From Acidobacteriaceae bacterium (lineage in GTDB: Bacteria > Acidobacteriota > Terriglobia > Terriglobales > Acidobacteriaceae): a stretch of DNA of 64,000 nt. Shown in pieces: positions 1-9,504 of the stretch; positions within the stretch are counted from its first letter, which is position 1; each line of letters opens with the position of its first letter. The stretch covers positions 59,753-123,752 of the forward strand of contig PLWX01000072.1 of assembly GCA_003151155.1 (NCBI GenBank), in the 5' to 3' direction. Both the position numbers and the translations under genes were made by a program. The notes beneath the pieces are model-generated. The model searched no databases and was not told where the DNA came from. It worked only from the letters and a program-made list of their open reading frames with translations.

Positions 1-1
1 G

Positions 2-610
2 TGCGGAATGAGTCCCGAAGTGATGAAGCATGTCTTCGAGCCCTTCTTCACGACCAAGGATCCAAGCCGGGGTACTGGCCTTGGCCTCGCGACGGTATAT
101 GGCGTAGTAGAACAGCTGCAAGGCAAGGTGACGGTCGACAGCACGGTTGGGGTGGGCACAACATTTCACATCCATTTGCCGTCGGTGGAGAGCAAGGTAG
201 CGGGCGAGCCAACACCTCCGACGGCCCCGGAGACTGCTCCTGCAGCGACCATCTTGCTGGTAGAGGATGAGAGCTCACTCCGCAACGTTCTGACTGAGTT
301 TATCGAAGCGTCCGGCATGCGGGTACTTGCGGCCAGCGGTGGCCGTGAGGCCCTGGCCAGGATTGATGCTGGTGAGCGAATCGACGTTCTACTCACGGAT
401 CTCGTCATGCCGGGACTCGACGGGCGGAGCCTGGCGCAGATCGCCCGCGCGAAAATGCCAAGCTTGCACGTGATTTACATGTCGGGCCACACCGACGATA
501 CCTTGATCCAGAAAGAGTCGCTGGAAGCAGGGCTGTTCTACCTGCAAAAGCCCTTCAGCCGGGCCGATTTAGTGAAAGCCATTGCGGCGGCCATGGTTCC
601 GGTCGCGTAA
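2..610 (+). CDS. hybrid sensor histidine kinase, C-terminal part (5' truncated by window edge)
   Basis: The reading frame is open from the first codon of the window and enters at the end of a GHKL ATPase domain: GCGMSPEVMKHVFEPFFTTK is an N/G1 box and F box, followed by GTGLGLATVYGVV, the G2 box. After an Ala/Pro/Thr linker comes a complete receiver domain starting ILLVEDESSLRNVL, with the phospho-acceptor Asp in LLTDLVMPG and the conserved Lys in QKPFSRADL. This is therefore the end of a hybrid kinase that hands phosphate to its own receiver. The sensor and dimerisation domains lie outside the window. An internal Met (position 8) is not a plausible start because it is in the middle of the ATPase fold. 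The signal sensed cannot be told. Confidence 0.9.
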   Translation, partial: CGMSPEVMKHVFEPFFTTKDPSRGTGLGLATVYGVVEQLQGKVTVDSTVGVGTTFHIHLPSVESKVAGEPTPPTAPETAPAATILLVEDESSLRNVLTEFIEASGMRVLAASGGREALARIDAGERIDVLLTDLVMPGLDGRSLAQIARAKMPSLHVIYMSGHTDDTLIQKESLEAGLFYLQKPFSRADLVKAIAAAMVPVA

Positions 611-718
611 AACTGTGTAAGCCGCACCACCCCATTGAACTTCCATTTATGATTAGGCGTTTGTAGCCCGGCGGACACCCCCTAGTTTTTAGGAATCCAA
701 TGGGAGCAGGTTGAGCCC

Positions 719-3700
719 ATGTGGATTGTCAGACTCGCCCTTCGCCGGCCTTATACCTTCGTAGTAGCGTCGCTGCTGATCCTCATTTTGGGTCTGACGT
801 CGATCGTCACCACCCAGAAAGACATATTTCCATACATCGATATTCCCGTCGTCAGTGTGATTTGGACATACACCGGTCTCTCGCCTGACGAGATGGAAAA
901 GCGCATGGTGACGATCACCGAGCGCGCCATGACGACGACGGTAAACGACATCGAGCACATGGAGTCGCAGTCGTACAACGGCGTGGCGGTTATTAAAATT
1001 TACTTCCAGCCCACGGCGAAGGTGGAACTCGCAATTTCGCAGGTCACCTCGATCGTGCAGACCATCCTGAAAGTACTGCCACCGGGAACTACGCCCCCGG
1101 CGATCGTGAAATATGACGCCTCTTCCGTGCCAGTTCTTCAACTCGGCTTGGCGGGCGAAGGACTGAGCGAATCGCAGCTTTACGACTACGGAACTAATTT
1201 CATTCGCACCCAGCTCGCGACCGTGCAAGGCGCGGCAGTTCCTTTGCCTTACGGCGGCAAACAGCGGCAGATCATGGTCGACATCGATCCCGACCAGATG
1301 TATGCGAAGCACGTGTCGGCCCAAGATGTTTCCGCTGCACTTGGATTGCAAAACCTCATCCTGCCTGCCGGCACAGCCAAGATGGGAGATAAGGAATACC
1401 TGGTTCGCATCAACAGCAGCCCCACCACGGTGCAGGGGTTGAACGAACTTCCGATCCGCGCTTCGAATGGCGCCTTCGTGTTTATGAAGGACGTGGCGCA
1501 AGTTCGCGATGGTTTCGCAGTGCAATCCAATATCGTGCGCTTGAATGGCTCTCGTTCTGCAATGCTCTCCGTGTTAAAGAACGGGAAAGCCTCCACGCTC
1601 GATATCGTGAAAGCCGTGAAGGCTGCGCTGCCGAGGATCGAGAGTACCTTGCCGGCAAACCTTAAGATCACGCCCCAGTTCGACCAGTCGCTTTTCGTGC
1701 GCGCTTCGATCTGGGGAGTGTTGCGGGAAGCGGCGATCGCGGCATTCCTGACGGCCCTGATGATCCTGCTCTTCCTGGGAAGCTGGCGCAGCACGCTGAT
1801 TGTTTGCACTTCGATTCCGCTGTCGATCCTGACTTCGATCGTCGTCTTCACTTCGCTTGGCGAGACGATCAACATCATGACGCTAGGCGGATTGGCCCTG
1901 GCCGTGGGCATTCTCGTCGACGATGCAACGGTCGAACTGGAAAACGTTCACCGCAACATGGGGATGAAGAAGCCGCTGACCCGCGCCATCCTCGACGGAG
2001 CTCAGCAGATCGCGGTGCCGACACTGGTTTCGACACTGGCAATCTGTATCGTCTTCGTGCCCGTCGTGCTGCTCACGGGTGCGGCGAAGTATCTCTTCAC
2101 TCCGTTAGCGATGGCCGTCGTTTTCGCGATGATGGCGTCTTATCTGCTCTCGCGAACCCTGGTACCGACAATGGTGCACTTCCTCCTCGGCGCGGAGATG
2201 CCGCTGTACACCGAGGAAAATCCAGACACCAAAGAGGCACGCAGCTGGATTTGGCGGGTCCATCAGCGCTTTGAGCATCACTTTGAGAAATTTCGGGATT
2301 GGTACAAGGGCATCTTGACTTGGGCGCTATACCATCGCGCGCTCGTGCTGATTGTCTTCGGCGTGTTTGTGCTTGGTTCGGGAATTCTTGTGCTGGTCAT
2401 CGGCGAAGACTTCTTCCCCTACGTGGACGCGGGTCAGATGCGTATGCATGTGCGTGCGCCGGAGGGCACGCGCATTGAAGATACAGAACAGATCTTCGCA
2501 CGCATCGAAGAGCAAATTCGCCAGATTGTTCCTGCGGACGAGACCGATCTTATTCTCGACAACATCGGATTGCCCGCCAGCGGCATCAACCTGGCTTTCA
2601 GCGATTCCTCGTCGGTAGGCAATGCGGATGGCGACATCCTGATCGCGCTCAAGGAGAAGCACCATCCGACGCGAGACTATATCCGCAGATTGCGCTCGAT
2701 GATGGAAGAGAGGTTTCCTCAGGAATCGTATTTCTTTCCGGCTGCGAATATCACCAACCAAATCTTAAATTTTGGCTTGCCCGCGCCCATTGACGTGCAG
2801 GTGGTTGGCCGCGATCCAGTCGGCAATTACAAAATTGCGGAAGAGATCCGCGACCGGATGCGGGATATTCCCGGCGCCGTCGATGTGCATATCCACCAGC
2901 AGATTGCTTATCCGGAGATTGATGTCGATGTGGATCGCAGCAAGGCGCAGCAGCTTGGCCTGTCGCAGCGTGACGTGGCCAGTTCGCTTCTGATCTCTTT
3001 GAGCGGCAGCTATCAGACTGCGCCGAACCAGTGGCTGAATTACGGCAATGGCGTGAACTACACGGTCACCGTACAGACGCCGCAATACAAGATTGATTCC
3101 ATGCAGAAGCTGGAGAACACCCCGCTGACCAGCAGCGCTAACAGCGGGGGCAATCCACAGTTACTCAGCAATGTTGCGACCTTCCGGCGCTCGGTTTCGA
3201 CTGCAATCGTGAATCATTACAACGTGCAGCCCACCTACGATATTTATGCTGACGCAGACCAGCGGGATTTGGGTGGGGTGGCTCGCGATATTAATAAGAT
3301 CATTGCCGACGTCAGCAATCACCTTTCAAAGGGAAGCTTCATCGTAATGCGCGGACAGGTGCAGACGATGAACCAATCGTTCACCCGTTTGGGCATCGGA
3401 ATTCTGTTCGCTATCATTTTTGTGTACCTGCTGATGGCAGTGAACTTCCAGTCCTGGATCGATCCCGCAATTATCCTGATGGCTCTGCCGGGAGCATTTG
3501 CCGGGATCCTCTGGATGTTGTTCGTCACACAGACGACGTTCAATGTGCCGTCGCTGATGGGTACTATCATGAGCATCGGTGTCGCGACGGCAAACAGCAT
3601 TCTGCTCGTCACCTTCGCAAATGACGAACGCCTGGAGGGCAAAGATCGGATTGAGGCCGCGATTTCCGCGGGATATACGCGTCTCCGGCCCGTATGTATG

Positions 3701-3943
3701 ACGGCACTCGCTATGATCATTGGTATGCTTCCGATGGCACTGTCGATGGGTGAGGGCGGAGAGCAGAATGCGCCGCTGGGACGTGCTGTGATCGGCGGCC
3801 TGATGCTGGCTACGGTCAGCACATTGGTGATTGTGCCGATCGTTTATTCTTTGTTGCGCAAGAATCCACCGATCGATTACGACAAGAAGATCGACGAAGA
3901 ATGGCATGAACCCAATGTTGGCGAACAACCGCAGAGCGCGTAA
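719..3943 (+). CDS. RND efflux transporter permease (AcrB/MdtBC-like, HAE1 family)
   Basis: The 1074-residue protein has the usual length and architecture of an inner-membrane RND pump: an N-terminal helix (VASLLILILGLTSIV), a first large periplasmic loop, a block of helices at about 340-480 with the TM4 signature GILVDDATVELENV, a second periplasmic loop, and a second helix block at about 880-1040 ending in LIVPIVYSLL. Acidic residues in TM4 (two Asp in VDDA) fit proton relay. It is first in an operon of permease, adaptor and TolC genes: the next start is 6 bases after its stop. Family knowledge predicts proton-driven export of drugs or lipophilic compounds. The substrate is unknown and no metal-specific CusA motif is evident. 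Confidence 0.93.
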   Translation: MWIVRLALRRPYTFVVASLLILILGLTSIVTTQKDIFPYIDIPVVSVIWTYTGLSPDEMEKRMVTITERAMTTTVNDIEHMESQSYNGVAVIKIYFQPTAKVELAISQVTSIVQTILKVLPPGTTPPAIVKYDASSVPVLQLGLAGEGLSESQLYDYGTNFIRTQLATVQGAAVPLPYGGKQRQIMVDIDPDQMYAKHVSAQDVSAALGLQNLILPAGTAKMGDKEYLVRINSSPTTVQGLNELPIRASNGAFVFMKDVAQVRDGFAVQSNIVRLNGSRSAMLSVLKNGKASTLDIVKAVKAALPRIESTLPANLKITPQFDQSLFVRASIWGVLREAAIAAFLTALMILLFLGSWRSTLIVCTSIPLSILTSIVVFTSLGETINIMTLGGLALAVGILVDDATVELENVHRNMGMKKPLTRAILDGAQQIAVPTLVSTLAICIVFVPVVLLTGAAKYLFTPLAMAVVFAMMASYLLSRTLVPTMVHFLLGAEMPLYTEENPDTKEARSWIWRVHQRFEHHFEKFRDWYKGILTWALYHRALVLIVFGVFVLGSGILVLVIGEDFFPYVDAGQMRMHVRAPEGTRIEDTEQIFARIEEQIRQIVPADETDLILDNIGLPASGINLAFSDSSSVGNADGDILIALKEKHHPTRDYIRRLRSMMEERFPQESYFFPAANITNQILNFGLPAPIDVQVVGRDPVGNYKIAEEIRDRMRDIPGAVDVHIHQQIAYPEIDVDVDRSKAQQLGLSQRDVASSLLISLSGSYQTAPNQWLNYGNGVNYTVTVQTPQYKIDSMQKLENTPLTSSANSGGNPQLLSNVATFRRSVSTAIVNHYNVQPTYDIYADADQRDLGGVARDINKIIADVSNHLSKGSFIVMRGQVQTMNQSFTRLGIGILFAIIFVYLLMAVNFQSWIDPAIILMALPGAFAGILWMLFVTQTTFNVPSLMGTIMSIGVATANSILLVTFANDERLEGKDRIEAAISAGYTRLRPVCMTALAMIIGMLPMALSMGEGGEQNAPLGRAVIGGLMLATVSTLVIVPIVYSLLRKNPPIDYDKKIDEEWHEPNVGEQPQSA

Positions 3944-3949
3944 ACAGGC

Positions 3950-5293
3950 ATGAGCGAACAGCAAACACAAACGACGGATAAACCGGCAACCTCGGATACC
4001 CCCACGAATCTCCGGTTGTGGATCATCCTGGCCGCGATTCTGTTGGTGATCGTGTTCCTGGTCGGCTTTGTGCCGCGCCATGAGCGCACGAAGAAAATCG
4101 ACGAGGCTGCGAAGCAGCGCGAGAGCAGCGCGCCGGCATTGGAGGTCATCAAGGTCCAGCGCTCCAGGGCCAATGCTCACTTGACTATCCCCGGCACCAT
4201 CACCGCAGTTGTGGAAGCACCGATTTACGCCCGGGCCTCGGGATACATTTCCAAGCGCTATGTGGATATCGGGGACCATGTGCACGCTGGCCAGTTGTTA
4301 GCGCTGATCGATGCTCCCGATCTAGACCAGCAGGTGGACCAGGCGCGGGCGTCGCTGTTGCAGGCACAATCCGTTCTTGGTCAAATGCAAGCTCAACTGA
4401 AATTGGCGACCGTGACCACCGAGCGCTATCGAGTGCTGGTTGCCAAGGGAGTGCTTTCACGGCAAGACGGTGATACCCAGGAAGCCAACTTGGAAGTCTC
4501 CCAGGCGAACGTCAAGGCTGCTGAAAACAGCGTTGTCGGAAGCCGGGCAAATCTCGATCGTCTGTTGAGACTGCAGGGTTACGAGAAGGTGACTGCTCCC
4601 TTTAACGGAATTGTTACGGCGCGGAATGTGGACGTCGGGACATTGATCTCCGCGACTGGCGCGGGACAGGGTAATACTGCGACCGCGGCAGTTCCGACCG
4701 GTCTGAGCCAGGGTGGACAGATGTTCAGCGTGGCGCAAAGTGAGCGCATGCGCGTCTTCATTGGAATTCCTGAAGCCTATTCCGCATTCGTGAAGATAGG
4801 CGAAAGCTCCGATGTCGAAGTCAGCTCATTACCTGGGCAAAAATTCACAGGCAAGATTACTCGTACTGCGAACGCAGTCGATCCCGGGACACGCACCTTG
4901 CTCACTGAAGTACAGATCGATAATCGTGAGGGCAAACTTCTGCCGGGAATGTATGGGGTGATTACTTTTGAAAATGTTCGCACCGCGCCACCCCTGGTCA
5001 TTCCTGCAGATGCCCTGATCTCGCGAGCACAGGGGAACATGGTTGCCGTCGTCCGCGATAATGTCGTGCACTTACAGACGATTACGGTGGGTCGCGATTA
5101 CGGCGCGCAACTCGAAGTTCTGAGCGGATTGAATGACGGCGATCAGGTGGCGATCAATCCCAGCGATATCGCAACGGAAGGTGCCAAGGTCGTTCCGCGC
5201 GAAGCTCCGGCACAACCACAGCCGGCCGGTGGCCAGCCGGCTAACGGTGCGGGCCAACAAAGCGGCTCGGGGAAGAAGCGCGCTGGCCAATGA
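3950..5293 (+). CDS. RND efflux periplasmic adaptor (membrane fusion protein)
   Basis: The 447-residue protein has one N-terminal membrane helix (LRLWIILAAILLVIVFLVGF, about residues 22-41), then the biotinyl-lipoyl half motif VEAPIYARASGYISKRYVDIGDHVHAGQLLALID, a coiled-coil hairpin of about 100 residues, the second lipoyl half with VTAPFNGIVTARNVD, and beta-barrel and membrane-proximal domains. The tail from about 420 is rich in Pro, Gly and Gln and is probably disordered. It bridges the permease upstream to the TolC protein downstream. Its stop overlaps the next start by 4 bases (ATGA), so the two are probably translationally coupled. There is no lipobox, so it is held by the helix rather than by lipid. 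Confidence 0.92.
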   Translation: MSEQQTQTTDKPATSDTPTNLRLWIILAAILLVIVFLVGFVPRHERTKKIDEAAKQRESSAPALEVIKVQRSRANAHLTIPGTITAVVEAPIYARASGYISKRYVDIGDHVHAGQLLALIDAPDLDQQVDQARASLLQAQSVLGQMQAQLKLATVTTERYRVLVAKGVLSRQDGDTQEANLEVSQANVKAAENSVVGSRANLDRLLRLQGYEKVTAPFNGIVTARNVDVGTLISATGAGQGNTATAAVPTGLSQGGQMFSVAQSERMRVFIGIPEAYSAFVKIGESSDVEVSSLPGQKFTGKITRTANAVDPGTRTLLTEVQIDNREGKLLPGMYGVITFENVRTAPPLVIPADALISRAQGNMVAVVRDNVVHLQTITVGRDYGAQLEVLSGLNDGDQVAINPSDIATEGAKVVPREAPAQPQPAGGQPANGAGQQSGSGKKRAGQ

Positions 5294-7257
5294 CCTCGCA
5301 AAAATTGCAGCGGCTGGCTCTGTTCCTGGCATTGCTATCGACGCTGAACCTCGCGCAGACTGCGCCTCCTCCTGCCGAACCGCAATCCTCGTCCGAGAGC
5401 GGCGTCATCCGGCAGACCGAAAACGACAACACGAAACCGGAGCGGGAACGCCCTCGCGCATCATTCTCATTTCCGTTTCTTAGCGCATATAGCTATCGAC
5501 GAGTTCCTGACCTGCAACTCGATCACACCACGAAACTGGCGACGCTGGTGCAGAACGGTTCACTGCGATTGTCGCTGCAGGACGCGATTGAGCTGGCAGT
5601 CGAGAACAATCTCGATGTCGAGATTCATCGTTATGGCCTGGCGATCGCGGATACTGATGTTCTGCGCGCCCAGGGCGGTGGCTCGACACGCGGATTGGAT
5701 TACAGCGAGGCGCAGGTTCCAAGCGGCGTCGGTGGGCCGGGAAGCCCGTTGCTGAACGCAGCCGCGGCCACCGTGAGTCCGACCAATCCAACGATAACCA
5801 ACACCTTCCAACTGAATCAGATCGAGCAGGTGCAGACCAACCTTTCGTTGCAGGGCGCTACGCCTTTCTCCACGGGCCCCGCAATTCCGCTGTACGATCC
5901 AACCCTGGTTGGCCAGCTCGCATGGGTGAAGCGCACGCCATTCCTTACGAGTACAACCAGCGGCAGCAGCGTGGGACCGAGTAGCGCAGGGTCCAGCGAT
6001 ACCGAGAACAACACGCTGGCGAACGTATCGCTGGTACAGGGATTCAGCACGGGAACGCAGTTCCAGGCGGGAGTAAATAACAGTTCGCAGATCCTGACCT
6101 CAACAAACTCCAGCGCGAATCCGTTTTTCACCGCACCGAACACGATCGCCACCATTTCGCAACCTTTGCTCCGCGGCTTCGGGCCGGGCGTGAATCGCCG
6201 ATATATACGTATTGCCAAGAACGATCAAAAGGTTACCCGTCTTATCTTCCGTCAACAGTTGATCGACGTTGTTTCCGGCATTGCGCGACTTTATTACGAC
6301 CTCGTCAGTCTCCGCGAAGACGTTGCCGTGAAGCAGGAAACTCTGAATGCGGCGCGTAAGCTCTACTCTGACGACCAGGCGCAAGTCGAAGTCGGTACTT
6401 TGCCGCAATTGGAGTTGACGCGCGCGCAATCGCTCGTCGCGTCCAGTGAACTCGACCTGGTCAGGTCTCAGGGGCTCGTCGCGCAGCAAGAGACGGTGTT
6501 GAAGAGTCAACTGGCACGCCGCGGGTCGGGCGACGAAATTCTGAAATCTGTGCACATTGAACCGACCGACGTCATCGTGATCCCGGCATCGGACACTCTT
6601 CCCCCGGTTGACGATTTGGTGGGGCAAGCTCTGGTCGCTCGTCCAGATCTTGCGCAGGCAGTGCTGCAAGTGACCAACGGGAGGATTACCCTCGAAGGTT
6701 CAAAGAATGAACTGCTTCCGGAACTCGATCTTTTCGGCAGCCTGCAAACCCACGGAACGATCGGATCCAGCTCGCTGGCGCCAAGTATTCCAAGTCCGGT
6801 CACGACGCCTGCGAGTGCCACGGCACGAATCTACGAAGCAGGAATCCAACTCACCTTGCCGCTTCGTAACCGGATAGCGCAGGCCGATGCCCAGCGCGAT
6901 ACGCTCCAGGTTCGCCAGATGCAAGCCCGCCTGCAACAGCTGGAGAACCAGGTACGCGTCGAAGTGCAGAACGCTTACTCGGCGCTGCAAGTGGCCCGTA
7001 CGGCGTATAGCGCTGCGGTCAACAGCCGGCAATACCAGGAGCAGGTGCTGCAAGCCGATCGTGACCGGCTATCCGTGGGTGCGACGTCAAACTTCTTTAT
7101 CATCCAGGACGCCAGTTATCTTGCCCAGGCCCGCTCTACCGAAGTAGCGGCGCGCAGCACGTACATTGAGGCGAAGGTTGCTCTCGACCGGGCGATTGGC
7201 ACCGTTCTCGAAAATAATCACATTGACCTCGATGACGCGGTCCGTGGCGTAAAGTAA
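5290..7257 (+). CDS. TolC-family outer-membrane efflux protein
   Basis: The 655-residue protein begins with a cleavable signal (LALFLALLSTLNLAQT) and carries two outer-membrane efflux (OEP) repeats: the first around LSLQDAIELAVENNLDVEI and the second around LVARPDLAQAVLQVTNGRI, each followed by long alpha-helical heptads. It is longer than the classical TolC because of a Ser/Thr/Asn-rich insertion at roughly 130-250. It would form the outer-membrane duct for the pump encoded just upstream. Gene order is permease, adaptor, duct, the reverse of the second efflux operon at 23.7-29.7 kb. The start overlaps the adaptor's stop. Confidence 0.9.
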   Translation: MTSQKLQRLALFLALLSTLNLAQTAPPPAEPQSSSESGVIRQTENDNTKPERERPRASFSFPFLSAYSYRRVPDLQLDHTTKLATLVQNGSLRLSLQDAIELAVENNLDVEIHRYGLAIADTDVLRAQGGGSTRGLDYSEAQVPSGVGGPGSPLLNAAAATVSPTNPTITNTFQLNQIEQVQTNLSLQGATPFSTGPAIPLYDPTLVGQLAWVKRTPFLTSTTSGSSVGPSSAGSSDTENNTLANVSLVQGFSTGTQFQAGVNNSSQILTSTNSSANPFFTAPNTIATISQPLLRGFGPGVNRRYIRIAKNDQKVTRLIFRQQLIDVVSGIARLYYDLVSLREDVAVKQETLNAARKLYSDDQAQVEVGTLPQLELTRAQSLVASSELDLVRSQGLVAQQETVLKSQLARRGSGDEILKSVHIEPTDVIVIPASDTLPPVDDLVGQALVARPDLAQAVLQVTNGRITLEGSKNELLPELDLFGSLQTHGTIGSSSLAPSIPSPVTTPASATARIYEAGIQLTLPLRNRIAQADAQRDTLQVRQMQARLQQLENQVRVEVQNAYSALQVARTAYSAAVNSRQYQEQVLQADRDRLSVGATSNFFIIQDASYLAQARSTEVAARSTYIEAKVALDRAIGTVLENNHIDLDDAVRGVK

Positions 7258-7305
7258 ACGCTTGCATTCGAACTTGAAATAATCCGGCAGTAGCGGAGGG
7301 GATAG

Positions 7306-8268
7306 ATGCGCCCTGTAGTTCTGTCGATCGTACTTTTGTGCTGCAGCTTTGTTCCTGCGCAGGAAACAGTGACCCCACCGCCTGCGCAGACCCCTCAACC
7401 CCCGACGCCTGCAGCGCCTGCCGCGACGGTCGAGCAGGAATCCACCACGCCCCCCGCACCCTCGACCGAAAAAGAATCACTACCCGCGCCGAAGAACGAC
7501 AAGAAACAGACGCCACGCGAAGAGGCCTGGGAAATTCTCCGTCTCGGGGCACAAAACAAGAGTGCAGACCGCAGAACCAAGTCGATCGGCGTTCTTGGTC
7601 TTGTTCCCAACAATGCCGAGGCGCGAAAGTTTGCTGAAACAGGCTTGCAAGATTCAGATCCACGAGTTCGTGCTGCTGCAGCCACTGCGCTCGGGGAAAT
7701 GGGAGCGAAACCATCCATCGCGCTTCTCGAGAAGCAATTGGACGACGACGACACGGGAGTTGTTCTTGCCGCTGCCAAAGCGCTGCTGGCAATGAACGAC
7801 AAGGCCGGTTATGAGGTCTATTACGCAGTGCTCACCGGGGAGCGCAAGGCCAAGGGATCACTGATTCACGAGCAGATGAAGATTCTGCACGATAAGAAGA
7901 AGATGGCGGAAATCGGTATCGATGAAGGGTTAGGATTCGTTCCGTTCGCCGGCATGGGGTATACCGCCTACAAAATGCTCGCCAAGGACGAGGTGTCACC
8001 GGTGCGTGCCGCCGCAGCTCGTGCGCTGGCACAAGACCCTGATCCGGCGAGCGCGCACGCGCTGGCAGACGCGGTGGGCGACAAAAGCTGGATTGTGCGT
8101 AAGGCGGCAATCGATGCGCTTGCGAAACGCAACGATCCCAACTGGCTGAAAGCCGTGATTCCCGCAATGGCGGACGAGAAAGATATTGTGATGTACACCG
8201 GGGCCGCTGCCGTTATTCACCTGACTGATGTGCCACCGCGGAATACAAAACGTCGAAAGAAGAAATAG
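7306..8268 (+). CDS. secreted HEAT-repeat protein
   Basis: The 320-residue protein starts after a good Shine-Dalgarno (GGAGGGG) and has a signal peptide (VVLSIVLLCCSFVPAQ), then a Pro/Ala/Thr-rich linker (about 22-65). The rest is helical and contains PBS-lyase-type HEAT repeats, seen in SDPRVRAAAATALGEMGAKPSI, VSPVRAAAARALAQD and KSWIVRKAAIDALAKRNDPN. Such repeats make protein-binding solenoids. A hydrophobic Gly-rich break near 205-225 (GLGFVPFAGMGYTAYKML) interrupts the repeats and may be an insertion or membrane contact. It follows the efflux operon by 48 bases and may be co-transcribed, but a role in efflux is not shown. Confidence 0.8.
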   Translation: MRPVVLSIVLLCCSFVPAQETVTPPPAQTPQPPTPAAPAATVEQESTTPPAPSTEKESLPAPKNDKKQTPREEAWEILRLGAQNKSADRRTKSIGVLGLVPNNAEARKFAETGLQDSDPRVRAAAATALGEMGAKPSIALLEKQLDDDDTGVVLAAAKALLAMNDKAGYEVYYAVLTGERKAKGSLIHEQMKILHDKKKMAEIGIDEGLGFVPFAGMGYTAYKMLAKDEVSPVRAAAARALAQDPDPASAHALADAVGDKSWIVRKAAIDALAKRNDPNWLKAVIPAMADEKDIVMYTGAAAVIHLTDVPPRNTKRRKKK

Positions 8269-8276
8269 CCAGCGTG

Positions 8277-8510
8277 TTATTGCAGAACTTTGTCGGCCAA
8301 TTGGGCCAGTAAGGCCGCGCGCAGGCGAACATTTTCCTCCATTTCGATCGCGAAATGATGCTTGCAAAAACCCTCCTGTTTGCCGTGATCGCACACAACA
8401 AAACGCAATTCACATGGCTTTGCATTCTGCTCGGTAACTTGGCGCACCTGGTGCCATTTGCAGCTACGAACATCCGGAAATTTATTGGGGTCGTATTTCT
8501 CGATTTTCAT
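8277..8510 (-). CDS. small Cys/His-rich protein, function unknown
   Basis: This 77-residue frame has a Shine-Dalgarno (GGAAGG, 7 bases before ATG). Its first half holds four Cys and four His in a zinc-ligand-like pattern: C17, H20, C33, C40, H42, C49, H51 and H52 (SCKWHQ, VVCDHGKQEGFCKHH). The second half is a probable amphipathic helix (EENVRLRAALLAQLADKVLQ). I do not recognise a family. Treating it as a metal-binding miniprotein is an inference from Cys/His spacing. It converges tail to tail with the HEAT-repeat gene, 8 bases apart, with no terminator between. Confidence 0.55.
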   Translation of the reverse strand: MKIEKYDPNKFPDVRSCKWHQVRQVTEQNAKPCELRFVVCDHGKQEGFCKHHFAIEMEENVRLRAALLAQLADKVLQ

Positions 8511-8566
8511 GGAATCGCCTTCCCAGGCATCCTCTCCTAGCGCCTTGAGACTATAAAACCGATCAA

Positions 8567-8597
8567 TTCCCTTTAGGGAAACGTATTTTTAGGGAAA
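8567..8597. promoter_or_regulatory. palindrome and repeated AGGGAA half-sites
   Basis: The intergenic stretch contains the perfect palindrome TTCCCTTTAGGGAA (8567-8580), and a third TAGGGAA follows at 8590-8596. A related TTCCCTAAG lies near 8696. The spacing looks like an operator or protein-binding site between two divergently read small genes. No regulator is identified. Confidence 0.25.
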
Positions 8598-8754
8598 TCT
8601 TACCTGAAGGGGCCGGGGAATTAATGCCGGATTATCGTTATTGTTCCACAAAACGTCGGGTAAACAGTTGCAAAACCATGTAACTGTAACGATTCTTCCC
8701 TAAGCAATGGGTGCACGAAGGTGAGTCCCACATCCGAGGGAGTGTCAAACGAGA

Positions 8755-8985
8755 GTGAAGCAGCGAAACTGTTACGTGGCGACCAACATGAATTCGACGT
8801 TCAATCGACTCGACCCTGAGCAGGGCAAAGCAGAACAGATCGCGCTAAACGACCTGCTCGAAGTTGAAGCTTGCCTCCGGGACATGTTGCAGTCCACGAG
8901 TGATTCCACAGTTCTGCAGCGTCTTTTCAATCTTCATCGAGAAATCCAGCGGTACGTCGCCGAAGTGAACGAAAAAAAGGAATAG
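8755..8985 (+). CDS. small helical protein, function unknown
   Basis: A 76-residue frame opens at GTG; an in-frame ATG at 8788 (residue 12) is an equally possible start, and neither has a clear Shine-Dalgarno. The product is charged and almost wholly helical, with the segment ALNDLLEVEACLRDMLQ followed by VLQRLFNLHREIQRYVAEV, and resembles a short coiled coil. There is no signal peptide or known motif. It is isolated, with about 245 bases upstream and 100 downstream. It could be a small regulator or adaptor, but nothing in the sequence says which. Confidence 0.5.
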   Translation: MKQRNCYVATNMNSTFNRLDPEQGKAEQIALNDLLEVEACLRDMLQSTSDSTVLQRLFNLHREIQRYVAEVNEKKE

Positions 8986-9090
8986 CCTCTCCTTTCGTAA
9001 CCCTGCCCAGCTTCTGAACGCGTGCAAACCGAGCGTCATTCCTGACATCCTACTGCGGTTGGCATTCTTATAAAGGCATGTGGAGAAATC

Positions 9091-9405
9091 ATGAAGCGCT
9101 TTGTGTTATGGACGGCAGGAATTGTTTGCGGGTTGTGGGTTGCAGGCCAATTGCGAGAAGCGGGAGGTCGGGTTGCGAAACGCAGCGCAGGCCTGGATCT
9201 GAATCAATGCACCCGCGAAGATTTGCTTGCCCTTCCCGGCATGACCGTTGCATTTACGGATCGCATCATCGCGAATCGGCCCTATCGGCATCGCCTTGAT
9301 CTGGTAGCACGGATGGTAGTACCGAGCGGGATTTACCAAAATATACGCGATCTTGTGGATGTAGAGACAGGCGCCGCGGGCCGATCGGTTCATGCCGCTT
9401 CCTGA
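9091..9405 (+). CDS. membrane-anchored helix-hairpin-helix protein (ComEA-like domain)
   Basis: The 104-residue protein begins with an N-terminal hydrophobic segment (FVLWTAGIVCGLWVAG) that is a signal or anchor. Residues 35-85 hold a helix-hairpin-helix: LDLNQCTREDLLALPGM, FTDRIIANRPY and a second half ending IYQNIRDLV. This is the ComEA/HHH_3 arrangement that binds DNA non-specifically. A purine-rich GGAGAA lies 4 bases before ATG. Exported HHH proteins in competence bind incoming DNA. Here there are no com or pil genes next to it, so a DNA-uptake role is only a possibility. Confidence 0.7.
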   Translation: MKRFVLWTAGIVCGLWVAGQLREAGGRVAKRSAGLDLNQCTREDLLALPGMTVAFTDRIIANRPYRHRLDLVARMVVPSGIYQNIRDLVDVETGAAGRSVHAAS

Positions 9406-9504
9406 TCGAGACCGCGAGCAGCTCTCGATTTCTGGCAAACCTAAAGCTAAGAGTGCATCCAACCCTGAGGTAGACGCTAACCAGCGCTCAGGGAGAAAAC
9501 ACTT

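Noticed and set aside
689..1525. 278-codon minus-strand frame opposite the first RND permease
   Set aside because: It is an antisense shadow of the 719-3943 gene: it has His/Arg-rich, low-probability composition and no ribosome site. The same holds for 3326-4285 and 26399-27361.
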